Made by a program: the position numbers and the translations under genes. This document shows, piece by piece, positions 1 to 8,309 of a DNA stretch of 64,000 nucleotides (within the stretch, counting starts at the first letter, position 1; every line of letters starts with the position of its first letter). The DNA comes from Fodinicola acaciae. GTDB lineage: Bacteria; Actinomycetota; Actinomycetes; Mycobacteriales; HKI-0501. Location of the stretch: positions 1,550,001-1,614,000 of the forward strand of contig NZ_WOTN01000003.1 of the NCBI RefSeq assembly GCF_010993745.1. The letters run 5' to 3'. Below the pieces are notes generated by a model. It did no database searches and was not told where the DNA came from. It saw only the letters and a program-made list of their open reading frames with translations.

Positions 1-17
1 CGGATGAACATAGCGGC

Positions 18-935
18 ATGCCTATGCGCCACCGCCTCGTCGCTCTGTCCGTCGCCGTCATGTGGGGTTTGAACTTCATCGCGATCGACGCCTCGCTCCA
101 GCAGTTTCCGCCGATGTTCCTGGTGGCACTGCGCTTTGCGTTGATCGCGATCCCGACGATCCTGTTCGTGCCCCGTCCGCGCGTACGGCCGCGTTGGCTC
201 ATCGGCTATGGCGTCGGCTTCGGCGTCCTGCAGTTTCTCTTCCTCTACTGGGGAATGGCCGCCGGACTGCCGGCCGGCCTCGCGTCGCTGGTGCTGCAGG
301 CATCCGCGCCGTTCACCGTCGTGCTCGGCGCGACGTTCCTGCGCGAACGCCTGAGCGGACGCCAGGTCGTCGGCATCCTGGTCGCGGTCGGCGGCCTGGC
401 GGTGGTCGGCTGGCAGCGCGCCGAGCACGCCACCGTGCTGCCGTTCCTGCTGGCACTGGCCGCCGCGCTCGGCTGGGCGATCGGCAACATCTGCAACCGG
501 CAGGCCGAGCCGGACAAGCCGTTCCACCTGACCATGTGGATGTCGGTCGTGCCTCCGCTGCCGATGCTCGGCGTCTCCCTGCTGGTCGAGGGACCGGCGC
601 GGATCGGCACCTCGTTCGCCTCGCTGGCCAGCCCGGCCGGCATCGCGGCGGTCGCCGGGCTCGCGTACACGGTGGTGATCGGTACGGTGGTCGGCTCCGG
701 CATCTGGACCTGGCTGATGACCCGCCATCCGGCCGGCGTCGTCGCGCCGTTCTCGATGTTGGTGCCGGTCGTGGGCATGAGCGCCGCGTGGGTCATCCTC
801 GGCGAGAGCGTGACGATCCCGGAGCTGGCCGGCGCCGCTCTGGTCGTCGTCGGCGTGCTGCTCGGTTCACTGCGGCGCGGCGTGAGCCGTACGCTCGCGA
901 GCAGCGAGGCCGCCGCCGAAGAAGTGCTGATCTGA
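18..935 (+). CDS. EamA-type DMT-superfamily transporter
   Basis: Membrane transporter of the drug/metabolite superfamily, probably exporting a small metabolite; the substrate cannot be read. The 305-residue product is hydrophobic along its length, with about ten helices arranged as two EamA repeats (about residues 5-135 and 145-285). The N-terminal WGLNFIAIDASLQQFPP stretch is typical of EamA repeat 1, and the short basic loop FVPRPRVRPRW separates early helices. Length is normal for the family. The ATG at 18 has a second in-frame ATG two codons later and no clear ribosome binding site, so the start is approximate. The gene ends five bases before the stop of the convergent TetR gene. Family assignment is firm, substrate unknown. 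Confidence 0.85.
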   Translation: MPMRHRLVALSVAVMWGLNFIAIDASLQQFPPMFLVALRFALIAIPTILFVPRPRVRPRWLIGYGVGFGVLQFLFLYWGMAAGLPAGLASLVLQASAPFTVVLGATFLRERLSGRQVVGILVAVGGLAVVGWQRAEHATVLPFLLALAAALGWAIGNICNRQAEPDKPFHLTMWMSVVPPLPMLGVSLLVEGPARIGTSFASLASPAGIAAVAGLAYTVVIGTVVGSGIWTWLMTRHPAGVVAPFSMLVPVVGMSAAWVILGESVTIPELAGAALVVVGVLLGSLRRGVSRTLASSEAAAEEVLI

Positions 936-940
936 GACTG

Positions 941-1504
941 TCAGCGCGGTGGCCAGTTACGCAGGAGTGTGTCCAGCGCGTCCAGCGTGCGTGACCAGGA
1001 AGCGTCCGCGGCGCGCGGAGTCTGCGCGAACCCGCCGGCCTGCTCGAGGCTCGCATAGCCGTGGAAGGTGCTGCCGAGCAGTCGTACGGCGTCGGTCTCG
1101 TCCGGCTCGGCGAGCCGATAGCCGCGCAGGATCGCGCGCGTGAGCTCGGAGTGCCGGGTCGCCGGACCGGCCACGGTCGGGCCGAGCTCCAGCAGTATGG
1201 ACGCGTAGCGGCCGGGATGCGCCTTCGCATAGTCGCGATAGGCGTTGGCGAAGGCGACCAGGGCCTCCTTTCCCGAGCGGCCGGCCAACGCGGCCGCGGC
1301 GTTGTCGGCGAGCTCGGTCAGCGCCAGCGCCGCCACGCGCGTACGCAGCTCTTGCAGGCTGCGTACGTGCGAGTAGAGGCTCGCGTCCTTGACGCCGAAG
1401 CCGCGCGCGAGCGCCGAGACCGTGACGTTGTCGAAGCCGATCTCGTCGGCCAGCTCCGCCGCCGCTTGGGTGAGACGTTCGGCGGTCACTCCAGCGCGCG
1501 GCAT
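941..1504 (-). CDS. TetR-family transcriptional regulator
   Basis: Predicted one-component repressor of 187 residues. The N-terminal TetR helix-turn-helix lies at about residues 12-55 (ELADEIGFDNVTVSALAR, then GVKDASLYSHV). The C-terminal part (LGPTVAGPATRHSELTRAIL, LLGSTFHGYASLEQAGGF) resembles the WHG-type ligand-binding domain. I chose the ATG at 1504 because an AGGAG sequence sits seven bases upstream; longer upstream reading would run through the divergent promoter. It is divergently arranged with the FBP-domain gene 61 bp away, so that gene is the likely target. Ligand unknown. Confidence 0.85.
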   Translation of the reverse strand: MPRAGVTAERLTQAAAELADEIGFDNVTVSALARGFGVKDASLYSHVRSLQELRTRVAALALTELADNAAAALAGRSGKEALVAFANAYRDYAKAHPGRYASILLELGPTVAGPATRHSELTRAILRGYRLAEPDETDAVRLLGSTFHGYASLEQAGGFAQTPRAADASWSRTLDALDTLLRNWPPR

Positions 1505-1532
1505 CCACTCTCCTAGCAGGTTTAACCATTTG

Positions 1533-1554
1533 CCTAATGTCTCTAGGCTACCTA
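1533..1554. promoter_or_regulatory. candidate TetR operator in divergent promoter
   Basis: In the 61-bp gap between the divergent TetR and FBP-domain genes there are two interlocked palindromes: CCTA-N7-TAGG at 1533-1547 and TAGG-N3-CCTA at 1544-1554. This is the expected position for an autoregulatory operator controlling both genes. Only symmetry and position support it. Confidence 0.4.
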
Positions 1555-1565
1555 ACGTCGATGGC

Positions 1566-2060
1566 ATGAGACCAGTGACCGAACGCGAGATCCGCGACTC
1601 GTTCGTCAACTGCACGAAAGGCGAGGCGAAGCGACTGGCGGTCCCCAAGGACCTCGACGCGCGGCCGTGGGACGACCTGGACTTCCTCGGCTGGCGCGAC
1701 CCCGGCGCGCCGGACCGTGCCTATCTGGTGATGGAGTCCGGCGACGGGTACGTCGGCGTCGCGCTGCGCAAGGCGGCCGCACCGGCCGGCCAGCGGCGGC
1801 GCAACATGTGCTCGCTGTGCCTGACCACGCACGGCGGCGACGGGGTTTCCCTGATGACGGCTCGAAAAGCCGGTCGCGGCGGCGCGCAGGGCAACTCGGT
1901 CGGCACGTACATCTGCACCGACCTGGCCTGTTCGCTCTATCTGCGCGGCAAGAAACCGGTGGGTCTCGGCGGCCGGCCACCGGAATCGCTCACGGTCGCC
2001 GAGAAGGCCGACCGTACGCTGGCCAACCTGTCCGGCTTCGTCAGGCGAGTCGTGGACTGA
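1566..2060 (+). CDS. FBP-domain (treble-clef zinc finger) protein
   Basis: Protein of 164 residues resembling the FBP C-terminal treble-clef family, related to the EF-G-binding zinc-finger domain of FusB-type fusidic-acid resistance proteins. The zinc ligands are visible as MCSLCLTTH near residue 80 and YICTDLACSLYLRG near residue 115, separated by a G-G-rich loop. FusB-type proteins bind elongation factor G and free it from stalled ribosomes; whether this homologue does so is inference. ATG at 1566 was chosen because it is the first in-frame start beyond the shared promoter (an out-of-frame ATG lies at 1561). It is divergent from a TetR gene, suggesting inducible expression. Confidence 0.7.
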   Translation: MRPVTEREIRDSFVNCTKGEAKRLAVPKDLDARPWDDLDFLGWRDPGAPDRAYLVMESGDGYVGVALRKAAAPAGQRRRNMCSLCLTTHGGDGVSLMTARKAGRGGAQGNSVGTYICTDLACSLYLRGKKPVGLGGRPPESLTVAEKADRTLANLSGFVRRVVD

Positions 2061-2118
2061 CTGGCGGAGGTGTCGAGTTCGCGCCAGGCTGTTCGTCCTT
2101 GGACGGAAAGGAGCGCGG

Positions 2119-2481
2119 ATGAAATACATGCTGCTGATCTACGGATGCCATCCGCCGGGTCCCGGCGAGGCCGGCTTCGAGGAGGCGGTGGCCAGGATCA
2201 ACGCCTTCGCCGACGAGTGCCGGCGGCGCGGTGTCCTGGTCGCCGGCGATCCGCTGAAACCGGTCGAGACGGCGACGACCGTACGCGTGCGGGACGGCCA
2301 GACACTGATGACCGACGGGCCGTTCGCCGAGACGCACGAGCACCTCGGCGGCTACTACCTCCTCGACTGCGCCAGCCTCGATGAGGCGCTGGAGCTGGCA
2401 GCCGCGTGTCCGTTCGCGGCGATGGGGTCGGTCGAGGTGCGTCCGCTCGCGGTCGTGCCCGAGGTCGACAACCGGCCCTGA
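2119..2481 (+). CDS. YciI/DGPF-domain protein
   Basis: Small 120-residue protein of the YCII-related family. It starts MKYMLLIYG and carries the diagnostic DGPF motif in [21 protein letters not shown]. An AAGGAG ribosome binding site precedes the ATG by seven bases. Its stop codon overlaps the start of the following ECF sigma factor (TGATG), so the two are translationally coupled. DGPF proteins are the conserved companions of ECF42 sigma factors; their biochemical role is not established. Confident family call, function unknown. Confidence 0.85.
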   Translation: MKYMLLIYGCHPPGPGEAGFEEAVARINAFADECRRRGVLVAGDPLKPVETATTVRVRDGQTLMTDGPFAETHEHLGGYYLLDCASLDEALELAAACPFAAMGSVEVRPLAVVPEVDNRP

Positions 2482-3671
2482 TGGACGCCGTCGAGCGCGT
2501 GTATCGCGCGGAGCGCACGCGGATGCTGGCCGCGCTCGTACGCGCGCTGGGGGACGTCGAGCTGGCCGAGGAGACCCTGCAGGAGGCCTGCGCGCAGGCG
2601 ATGACCAGTTGGGCGGCCGGGCCGCCGGACGATCCGGTCGGCTGGCTGGTGACGGTCGCGCGCAACCGCGGCGTCGACTGGATCCGCCGCGCCGAGGTCG
2701 GCCGCCGCAAGCAGCAGGCCGCGGCCACCCGGGAGGTGGTGCCGATGGACCTGGATCCGAGCCGCCTGGTGAGCGTCGGCGACGACCGGCTGAGCCTGCT
2801 GTTCGCGTGCTGCCATCCGGCGTTGGCGATGCCGGCGCGCGTCGCGCTGACACTGCAGGTCGTCGGCGGACTGACCGCGGCGCAGATCGCCCGCGCTTTT
2901 CTGGTCGGCGAAACGACTTTGGCGCAGCGGCTGGTACGCGCCAAACGCAAGCTGCGCGACGCTGGCGCGTCTTTCGAGGTGCCGCCGGACCATCGGCTGC
3001 CGGAGCGGCTGTCCGGCGTACTCGCGGTCATCTACCTGATCTTCACGCACGGCTACACCGGTGACGACGGCGAACTGCGCGCGGAGGCGATCCGGCTCGG
3101 AAAGCTGGTCGCGACTCTGATGCCGGACGAGGCCGAGGTCTTCGGTCTGGTCGCGCTGATGTCGTTGCATGACGCGCGAAGCGCCACTCGCTACGACGTG
3201 TCCGGCGACCTGGTGTTGCTGGACGACCAGGATCCGGCGCGATGGGACCAAAAACAGCTCGCCGAAGGCATCGGCGTCCTCGACCGCGCGTTGCGCCACG
3301 GCACGGCCGGACCGTACGTGCTGCAGGCGACGATCGCCGCGATGCACGCGCAACCGCCGACCGACTGGAGCCGCGTTTGCGGACTGTACAAGGCATTACT
3401 GGCGATCGACCGGTCGCCGGTGGTGGCGCTCAACCACGCGGTCGCGGTCTCGATGCTCGACGGTCCGGCCGCCGGCCTCGCGCTCGTCGACGACCTCGAC
3501 CTGAGCTCGTACCACCTTTTTCACGCCGTACGCGCGGATTTCCTGCGCCGCCTCGGCCGGCGCGAGGAGGCCGCCGACGCCTACCGGCGCGCGCACGAGC
3601 TGGCCGGGCAGCCGGCCGAACGACGTTTTTTGGCTCGCAGACTGATAGAACTGGACGAGAGATGCGACTGA
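2481..3671 (+). CDS. ECF42-type RNA polymerase sigma factor
   Basis: Extracytoplasmic-function sigma factor of 396 residues. Sigma regions 2 and 4 occupy about residues 1-175 ([48 protein letters not shown]). The [15 protein letters not shown] signature and the roughly 200-residue helical, TPR-like C-terminal extension are characteristic of ECF42. No anti-sigma gene lies beside it; in this group the C-terminal extension is thought to control activity. It overlaps the upstream DGPF gene by one base and the downstream AhpD-like gene by ten, forming a three-gene operon. The likely targets include DGPF genes. Confidence 0.88.
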   Translation: MDAVERVYRAERTRMLAALVRALGDVELAEETLQEACAQAMTSWAAGPPDDPVGWLVTVARNRGVDWIRRAEVGRRKQQAAATREVVPMDLDPSRLVSVGDDRLSLLFACCHPALAMPARVALTLQVVGGLTAAQIARAFLVGETTLAQRLVRAKRKLRDAGASFEVPPDHRLPERLSGVLAVIYLIFTHGYTGDDGELRAEAIRLGKLVATLMPDEAEVFGLVALMSLHDARSATRYDVSGDLVLLDDQDPARWDQKQLAEGIGVLDRALRHGTAGPYVLQATIAAMHAQPPTDWSRVCGLYKALLAIDRSPVVALNHAVAVSMLDGPAAGLALVDDLDLSSYHLFHAVRADFLRRLGRREEAADAYRRAHELAGQPAERRFLARRLIELDERCD

Positions 3672-4432
3672 CAGTGCTCGACCGCGGACACCGCCTGCCG
3701 GCGCGGATGTTCATGGGGATGACCTCCCGGATGTCCGGCACCGAGACCGCCGACGTGCTCAAGATGCTGTTGTACCGCCCGGAAATCCTCGGCCGGCCGG
3801 TGCTGTCGCTCGCGGCCATGTCGATGCGCGGGCCGTCCTTCTGGACCGCCGGCGAGCGCGAATACATGGCGGCGAAGACGGCGACCTGGCACCAGTGTCC
3901 GTTCTGCATCGAGACGCACACCGAGCTGGTGCGGCTCGCCTCCGACGGTCAGCTCGACGCCAGCTCCGTACGCCCGGAACTGGCCGCCGCGTTGACTTTC
4001 CTGGAATCGGTGAGCATGCGGCCGGACGAGCCGGTGACGCGTCCGGAGCTGCCGGACCAGGCGATCACCGAGGCGCTGAACGTCAACCTGATCTGGAACA
4101 TCGTCAACCGGATGGGGAACGCCTTCGGTTTCCTGCTCCGCGACGGACAGCTGGAGCCCGGCACGCGTGCGCTGCACCGGTTTCGCTATCGGATGCCGGG
4201 TTTCGTGACCGGCGGCCGGAGTGCCGATCCGGTCGGTGAGCTGCGCCGGCTCGTACGTCCCGTGCCGCCGGAGCTGGCCGATTATGCGGCTCTGGTCAGG
4301 GATTCCTCGTACAAGATCACCGAGACGACCATCGACGACCTGAAAGGCGCCGGCCACAGCGAGGACGAGATCTTCGAGACCACCGCCTCCGCCGCGACCG
4401 GCGCCGCGCTCGCCAGTTATGACAGGTGCTGA
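3662..4432 (+). CDS. carboxymuconolactone decarboxylase / AhpD-like protein
   Basis: Protein of 256 residues in the AhpD/CMD superfamily. The redox motif CPFCIETH (CxxC followed by H three residues later, about residues 80-87) matches the AhpD active site, suggesting thiol-peroxidase or disulfide-reductase activity rather than lactone decarboxylation. The ATG at 3662 lies inside the end of the sigma-factor gene, so it is probably the third gene of the ECF42 operon. It could be an output of that sigma factor, for example in oxidative stress. Its 3' end overlaps the convergent MDMPI-type gene by 16 bp. Confidence 0.78.
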   Translation: MRLTVLDRGHRLPARMFMGMTSRMSGTETADVLKMLLYRPEILGRPVLSLAAMSMRGPSFWTAGEREYMAAKTATWHQCPFCIETHTELVRLASDGQLDASSVRPELAAALTFLESVSMRPDEPVTRPELPDQAITEALNVNLIWNIVNRMGNAFGFLLRDGQLEPGTRALHRFRYRMPGFVTGGRSADPVGELRRLVRPVPPELADYAALVRDSSYKITETTIDDLKGAGHSEDEIFETTASAATGAALASYDRC

Positions 4433-5007
4433 CCCGGCTCGCGGCCGAGAAAGGCGAGCAGCTTGGTCTGCTCGTCGGCGTCCGGGGCGACCGGGACCGG
4501 CGGCCCGAAATAGCCCGGCTGGCGCGAGCCACCCAGATGCTCCCGTGACCACTCCAGCGCCCCCGGCAACAGCTCCGGGTCCAGCCGTACGTCCAGGCCG
4601 GCCGCGTGGCCGATGTCCCAGCTGTGCGCCAGGAAGTCGGTCACCAGCAGCTCGACCATGCCGGCGACCGGAAGCGTCCCGAGGCCCGGCAGCGTGAGCA
4701 TCCGGCGGAGCGACTCGTCGGTCAGCGTCGCGTCGGCTTTCTCACGAGCGTCCCGGAAAGTCGCCACCGGATCGTCACCGGTCAGCTCGCCGGGATGTGG
4801 CGAGCCGGGAAAGCCGGTCGCCGAGTGGAACTCCTCGCCGGTGGCCCAGGCGCGCAGCTGGAGCTGCGCCCAGATCACGTGTCCGGCGACGTCGCGGATC
4901 GTCCACTCCGCGCACGTCGACGGCTGGTCCCACTGGTCGGCGCCGATCTTGGCAAGCACCGTGTCGAAGCCATCCTGCGCGCGTTTGTACGCTGTGGCGG
5001 TCTGCAT
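4417..5007 (-). CDS. TIGR03086-type metal-binding DinB-fold protein
   Basis: Protein of 196 residues of the mycothiol-dependent maleylpyruvate isomerase-like (DinB fold) group. Visible motifs are CAEWTIRDVAGHVIWAQ (metal-ligand His near residue 40) and LAHSWDIGHAAG near residue 135, which give the His triad of the fold. Such proteins are thought to use or transfer mycothiol; the specific reaction is unknown. ATG at 5007 follows an AAGGAG site at five bases. The 3' end overlaps the convergent CMD gene. Confidence 0.75.
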   Translation of the reverse strand: MQTATAYKRAQDGFDTVLAKIGADQWDQPSTCAEWTIRDVAGHVIWAQLQLRAWATGEEFHSATGFPGSPHPGELTGDDPVATFRDAREKADATLTDESLRRMLTLPGLGTLPVAGMVELLVTDFLAHSWDIGHAAGLDVRLDPELLPGALEWSREHLGGSRQPGYFGPPVPVAPDADEQTKLLAFLGREPGQHLS

Positions 5008-5074
5008 CTGCACTCCTTGGTCGGGAACACTCGTACGGTCCAAGGACGAACGGCCGTGGCCGAACTCGACGTCG

Positions 5075-5947
5075 TTATTTCACCAGCTGCCTGACCTCGG
5101 TCGCGGCGAAGCGTACGAAGGCCGGCAGGTCCGGATCCTCGGAGGTGTGCTCGAGGACCACGGTGTCCGCGCCGGCGTCGACCAGGTTGCGCGCGGCCTG
5201 CGCCACGGACTCGGCGGTGACGCCGTCCGCGTACTCCTCGATCGGCCGTTCCTTCCACATTTTCAGCTCGGCGGCGATCCGTTCGCTGGCGTCGGGACCG
5301 GTCGCCGCGTGCAGGTAGACGACGATCTCGTGGTGATCCGTGCGGCCGGCGGCGGCGCGGCCGGCGTCGATCAGCTCGCGCGCCCGGCGTACGGTGTCCG
5401 GCCGTGCGCTGGCGTCCAGGACCGTGCCGTCGGCGACCTCACCGACGAGCTTCAGCGTCTTGGGCCCAACCGCCGCGGCCAGCACGGCCGGCGCCGAAGA
5501 CGGCGGCCAGTCGAGCGTGACATCGTCGAGTTTCACGTATCGTCCATCGGTCGTGACACGTTCGCCCCGCAGCAGCGCGCGCATCGCGTTCGCGTATTCA
5601 CGCAACAGCGTCAGCGGCGACTCGACGCGCGCCGACACCTGCGCCATCCACGGCTGGTTGCCGTGACCGATCGCCGGAATGAAACGGCCGCCGAACATCC
5701 GGTGCATCGCCGCGGTTTCCATTGCCATCAGGCCGACATTGCGCAGCGGCACCGGCATGACACCGACACCGACCCGCAGCCGCTCCGTCCACGCCAGCGC
5801 TGCCGCGGCGGAGGAAAAGCCGCCCTGGAAAAAGCAGTCCTCCCACAACCACAGCTGTTCGAGGCCGGCGTCGTCGGCCGCGCGTACGACATCGCGAAGC
5901 TGCTCCGGCGGGACCTGCGGACGACACACGGCACCAATCGATGTCAT
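5075..5947 (-). CDS. LLM-class (probably F420-dependent) oxidoreductase
   Basis: Luciferase-like monooxygenase family protein of 290 residues, a TIM-barrel enzyme using F420 or FMN. Evidence: early LWLWEDCFFQGGFSSAAAALA, GVGVMPVPLRNVGLMAMETA, and FIPAIGHGNQPWMAQV, which matches the G-x-G substrate/cofactor loop of F420-dependent members, followed by LLREYANAMRALLRGE. The length is normal. The substrate cannot be inferred. It is divergent from the PHP gene with 55 bp between the start codons, and lies upstream of the MDMPI-like gene on the same strand with a 67-bp gap. Confidence 0.82.
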   Translation of the reverse strand: MTSIGAVCRPQVPPEQLRDVVRAADDAGLEQLWLWEDCFFQGGFSSAAAALAWTERLRVGVGVMPVPLRNVGLMAMETAAMHRMFGGRFIPAIGHGNQPWMAQVSARVESPLTLLREYANAMRALLRGERVTTDGRYVKLDDVTLDWPPSSAPAVLAAAVGPKTLKLVGEVADGTVLDASARPDTVRRARELIDAGRAAAGRTDHHEIVVYLHAATGPDASERIAAELKMWKERPIEEYADGVTAESVAQAARNLVDAGADTVVLEHTSEDPDLPAFVRFAATEVRQLVK

Positions 5948-5990
5948 GCGCTCCTTCCTACCTGACCTGCAATCGCCCGGACAACCGGGT

Positions 5991-6003
5991 TAGATTGCTG
6001 GCG
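5991..6003 (+). promoter_or_regulatory. leaderless promoter -10 box of PHP gene
   Basis: TAGATT at 5991-5996 is followed by six bases and then the GTG start at 6003. This matches the TANNNT-N6-start pattern of actinobacterial leaderless genes, so transcription probably begins at the start codon. It supports the choice of GTG 6003. Confidence 0.55.
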
Positions 6004-6845
6004 TGCCAACGGATGCGGGCCCGACGCTGCCGGCCGACAGTCACGTGCACAGCGAATGGTCGTGGGACGCGGCGGCCGGTTCGATGGAGCGGACGTGCGC
6101 GCGAGCGGTCGAGATCGGCCTGCCGGCGATCGCGTTCACCGAGCACGCCGACCACACCAGCTGGATCCTGCCGGCCGGCGTCGTCGAGCATCTGGACAAC
6201 CTGATCGTGGACGGCGTACTGAATCCGCCGCCGTTCGACGTCGACGGATATCTGGACTGCCTGCAACGCTGCCGCGACCGGTTTCCGAGCCTGCCCATCA
6301 TCAGCGGTCTGGAAATGGGCGAACCGCACTGGCACAAGCAACAGGCGGCGCGGCTGCTGCGGGCCGGGCAGTTCGACCGCGTGCTCGGTTCGTTGCACTG
6401 CCTGCCGTTCGGCGAGCGGTTTTCCGAGCCACCACACCTGTTCGCGCACCGACCGGCAGCCGAGGTGGTGCGCGAATATCTCGCCGAAATTCCGCGGCTG
6501 ATAACGGAGTCGGACGCGTTTGGCGTGCTGGCGCACATCAACTATCCGATACGTTACTGGCCGGCCGAGGCCGGCCCTTTCGACATCGCGGACTTCGAGG
6601 ATGAGTTTCGGCACGCGCTGCGCGTACTCGCCGACGCCGATCGTGCCTTGGAAGTCAACACAAGAATGCCTTTTAGTGCAGGCCTCGTACGCTGGTGGCG
6701 CGAAGAAGGCGGGAAAGCGGTCACTTTCGGAAGCGACGCGCATTCGCCGGAGGCTATCGCAAAGGGTTTCGTTGAGGCCGCGGCAATGGTCGAGGCGCAC
6801 GGCTTCCGGCCGGGCCGTCATCCGTACGACGTCTGGTCGGCGTGA
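6003..6845 (+). CDS. PHP-domain phosphoesterase (histidinol-phosphatase like)
   Basis: Metal-dependent phosphoesterase of 280 residues. The PHP motifs are clear: DSHVHSEWSWDA near residue 13, AFTEHADH near residue 45, GLEMGEPHW near residue 105, LGSLHCLPFG near residue 125, and GSDAHSPEAIAKGF near residue 245. It resembles HisK-type histidinol phosphatases but no his genes are nearby, so the substrate is open. It begins with GTG directly behind a leaderless-type -10 box. Confidence 0.82.
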   Translation: MPTDAGPTLPADSHVHSEWSWDAAAGSMERTCARAVEIGLPAIAFTEHADHTSWILPAGVVEHLDNLIVDGVLNPPPFDVDGYLDCLQRCRDRFPSLPIISGLEMGEPHWHKQQAARLLRAGQFDRVLGSLHCLPFGERFSEPPHLFAHRPAAEVVREYLAEIPRLITESDAFGVLAHINYPIRYWPAEAGPFDIADFEDEFRHALRVLADADRALEVNTRMPFSAGLVRWWREEGGKAVTFGSDAHSPEAIAKGFVEAAAMVEAHGFRPGRHPYDVWSA

Positions 6846-6868
6846 GGAAACGCCCCGCACTCCTTTGT

Positions 6869-6881
6869 TAGCGTAAAAACA
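6869..6881 (+). promoter_or_regulatory. leaderless promoter -10 box
   Basis: TAGCGT at 6869-6874 followed by six bases (AAAAAC) and the ATG at 6881. Same geometry as the preceding gene, indicating a leaderless transcript. Confidence 0.5.
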
Positions 6882-7699
6882 TGACTGATTCCGGGATGGC
6901 CGCGGTCGACGGTGGCGAGCTTTACTACGAATCCGCCGGCGAGGGCCGGCCAGTCGTGCTGTCGCACGCGGGCTTTCTGACCCACCGCATGTGGGACGAA
7001 CAGTTCGCGCTGCTGGCCAGGACGCACCGGGTCGTACGCTTCGACGCTCGCGGTCACGGCCGGTCGTCAGTCGTGACCGAGGAATACCGGCCGTACGAGG
7101 ATTTGCGGCAGTTGCTGGATTTTCTCCGCATCGACCGCGTCACGATCGTCGGCAACTCGCTGGGCGGCCGGACCGGCGTCGACTTCGCGTTGACCTGTCC
7201 GGAAAGGACCGCGGCGCTGGTGACGGTCGCCGGCGGCGCCAGCGGAATGGACATCCACGATCCGGCGATCGTGGCGCTCAACCAGCGGCTGGCGACCGTG
7301 ACGACGGTCGAGGACGGCCTCGAGATTTTCCTGCGCATGTGGGTCGACGGTCCGCGCCGCACGCCGGACCAGGTCGACCCGGCCGTACGCGAGCTCTGCC
7401 GGCGGCTGGCCGCGGAAACCGCCAGCCGGCACAACATCATGGCCACTTTCCAGTCGATGCGTGAGGTGCGGGCGATCGACCGGCTGGAGGAGGTCGCCGT
7501 GCCGGTGCTCGCGATGGTCGGCGACCTCGACGCCACCGACATCGAGGACATCGCCGAACGACTCGGAAAGCGTGGCCGCAAGGTGCTGATCCCCGGTGCC
7601 GGCCACATGATCAGCCTTGAGCAGCCGGAAATCTTCAACCGTACGCTGCTGGACTTCCTTGCCGGCCAGGAGAGCCGATCGCGGCGAAACAGCGGATGA
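6881..7699 (+). CDS. alpha/beta-fold hydrolase
   Basis: Alpha/beta hydrolase of 272 residues. The nucleophile elbow GNSLGG (Ser near residue 92) and the catalytic His in GAGHMISLEQPE near residue 245 are intact; VLAMVGDLDATD supplies the acid. The early VVLSHAGFLTHRMWDEQF fits the oxyanion-hole region. Similar proteins act on 3-oxoadipate enol-lactone or other esters; no pathway genes nearby fix the substrate. Expressed from its own leaderless promoter. Start chosen accordingly. Confidence 0.82.
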   Translation: MTDSGMAAVDGGELYYESAGEGRPVVLSHAGFLTHRMWDEQFALLARTHRVVRFDARGHGRSSVVTEEYRPYEDLRQLLDFLRIDRVTIVGNSLGGRTGVDFALTCPERTAALVTVAGGASGMDIHDPAIVALNQRLATVTTVEDGLEIFLRMWVDGPRRTPDQVDPAVRELCRRLAAETASRHNIMATFQSMREVRAIDRLEEVAVPVLAMVGDLDATDIEDIAERLGKRGRKVLIPGAGHMISLEQPEIFNRTLLDFLAGQESRSRRNSG

Positions 7700-7787
7700 A
7701 CATCGACCAACATCGACGACCGTCCGTACATATGTGCGGTCAGCGCTTACTATTTGATCTACGGCCACCTACACCAAGTGAGGACCG

Positions 7788-8306
7788 TTGGCACTCGACC
7801 GCAGCCAGCACCAGGGCCTGTACGGCGAGTCGTTCGTGCGCGTACTCGCGTCGGCGGCGGGTCTCACAGTGGCGCGGCCGGACCTGGATGTGGACGGCAC
7901 CGACTTCACGCTCGGTTACCCCGGCGCGCTCGGCACCCAGCGGCATCCGAAGATCGAGGTGCAGGTCAAGTCGTGGGCCCGGCGGCGCGCGCGGCTGCGG
8001 GATGGTTACTGGCGTTACCATCTGCGAGCGCGACACTTCAACGAACTCGCCGGAGACCACTTCGCGCTGCCGCGTTATCTCATCGTGGTCATTGTGCCTG
8101 ACGATTACCGAGAGTACATTTCGGTAGACCACGATGCGGCGCGGCTCCGTCACGCCGCTTACTGGCAGTCACTGGAGCGACACGATCCGGTCACGCTGGC
8201 TCCGAACAGCAGGGTGTCGGTGCCGATACCGGAGAAGAACCTGCTCACGGTGGATGCCTTGGTTGGCCTGATGGCGTCCGGGGAGCCGACCAGGATGGGG
8301 GTGTGA
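7788..8306 (+). CDS. DUF4365-family protein, nuclease-like
   Basis: Protein of 172 residues. It shows the DUF4365 pattern: an N-terminal GLYGESFVRVLASAAGL helix, a conserved acidic strand DVDGTDFTLG near residue 38, and IEVQVKSW near residue 63. This D...QxK layout is a variant of the PD-(D/E)xK nuclease core, so DNA cleavage is plausible but unproven. The start is a TTG preceded by GTGAGGA. It is followed after three bases by an unknown 370-residue gene, so the two form a unit. DUF4365 domains are found in defence-related contexts, which is why this pair is listed as a finding. Confidence 0.65.
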   Translation: MALDRSQHQGLYGESFVRVLASAAGLTVARPDLDVDGTDFTLGYPGALGTQRHPKIEVQVKSWARRRARLRDGYWRYHLRARHFNELAGDHFALPRYLIVVIVPDDYREYISVDHDAARLRHAAYWQSLERHDPVTLAPNSRVSVPIPEKNLLTVDALVGLMASGEPTRMGV

Positions 8307-8309
8307 GCC

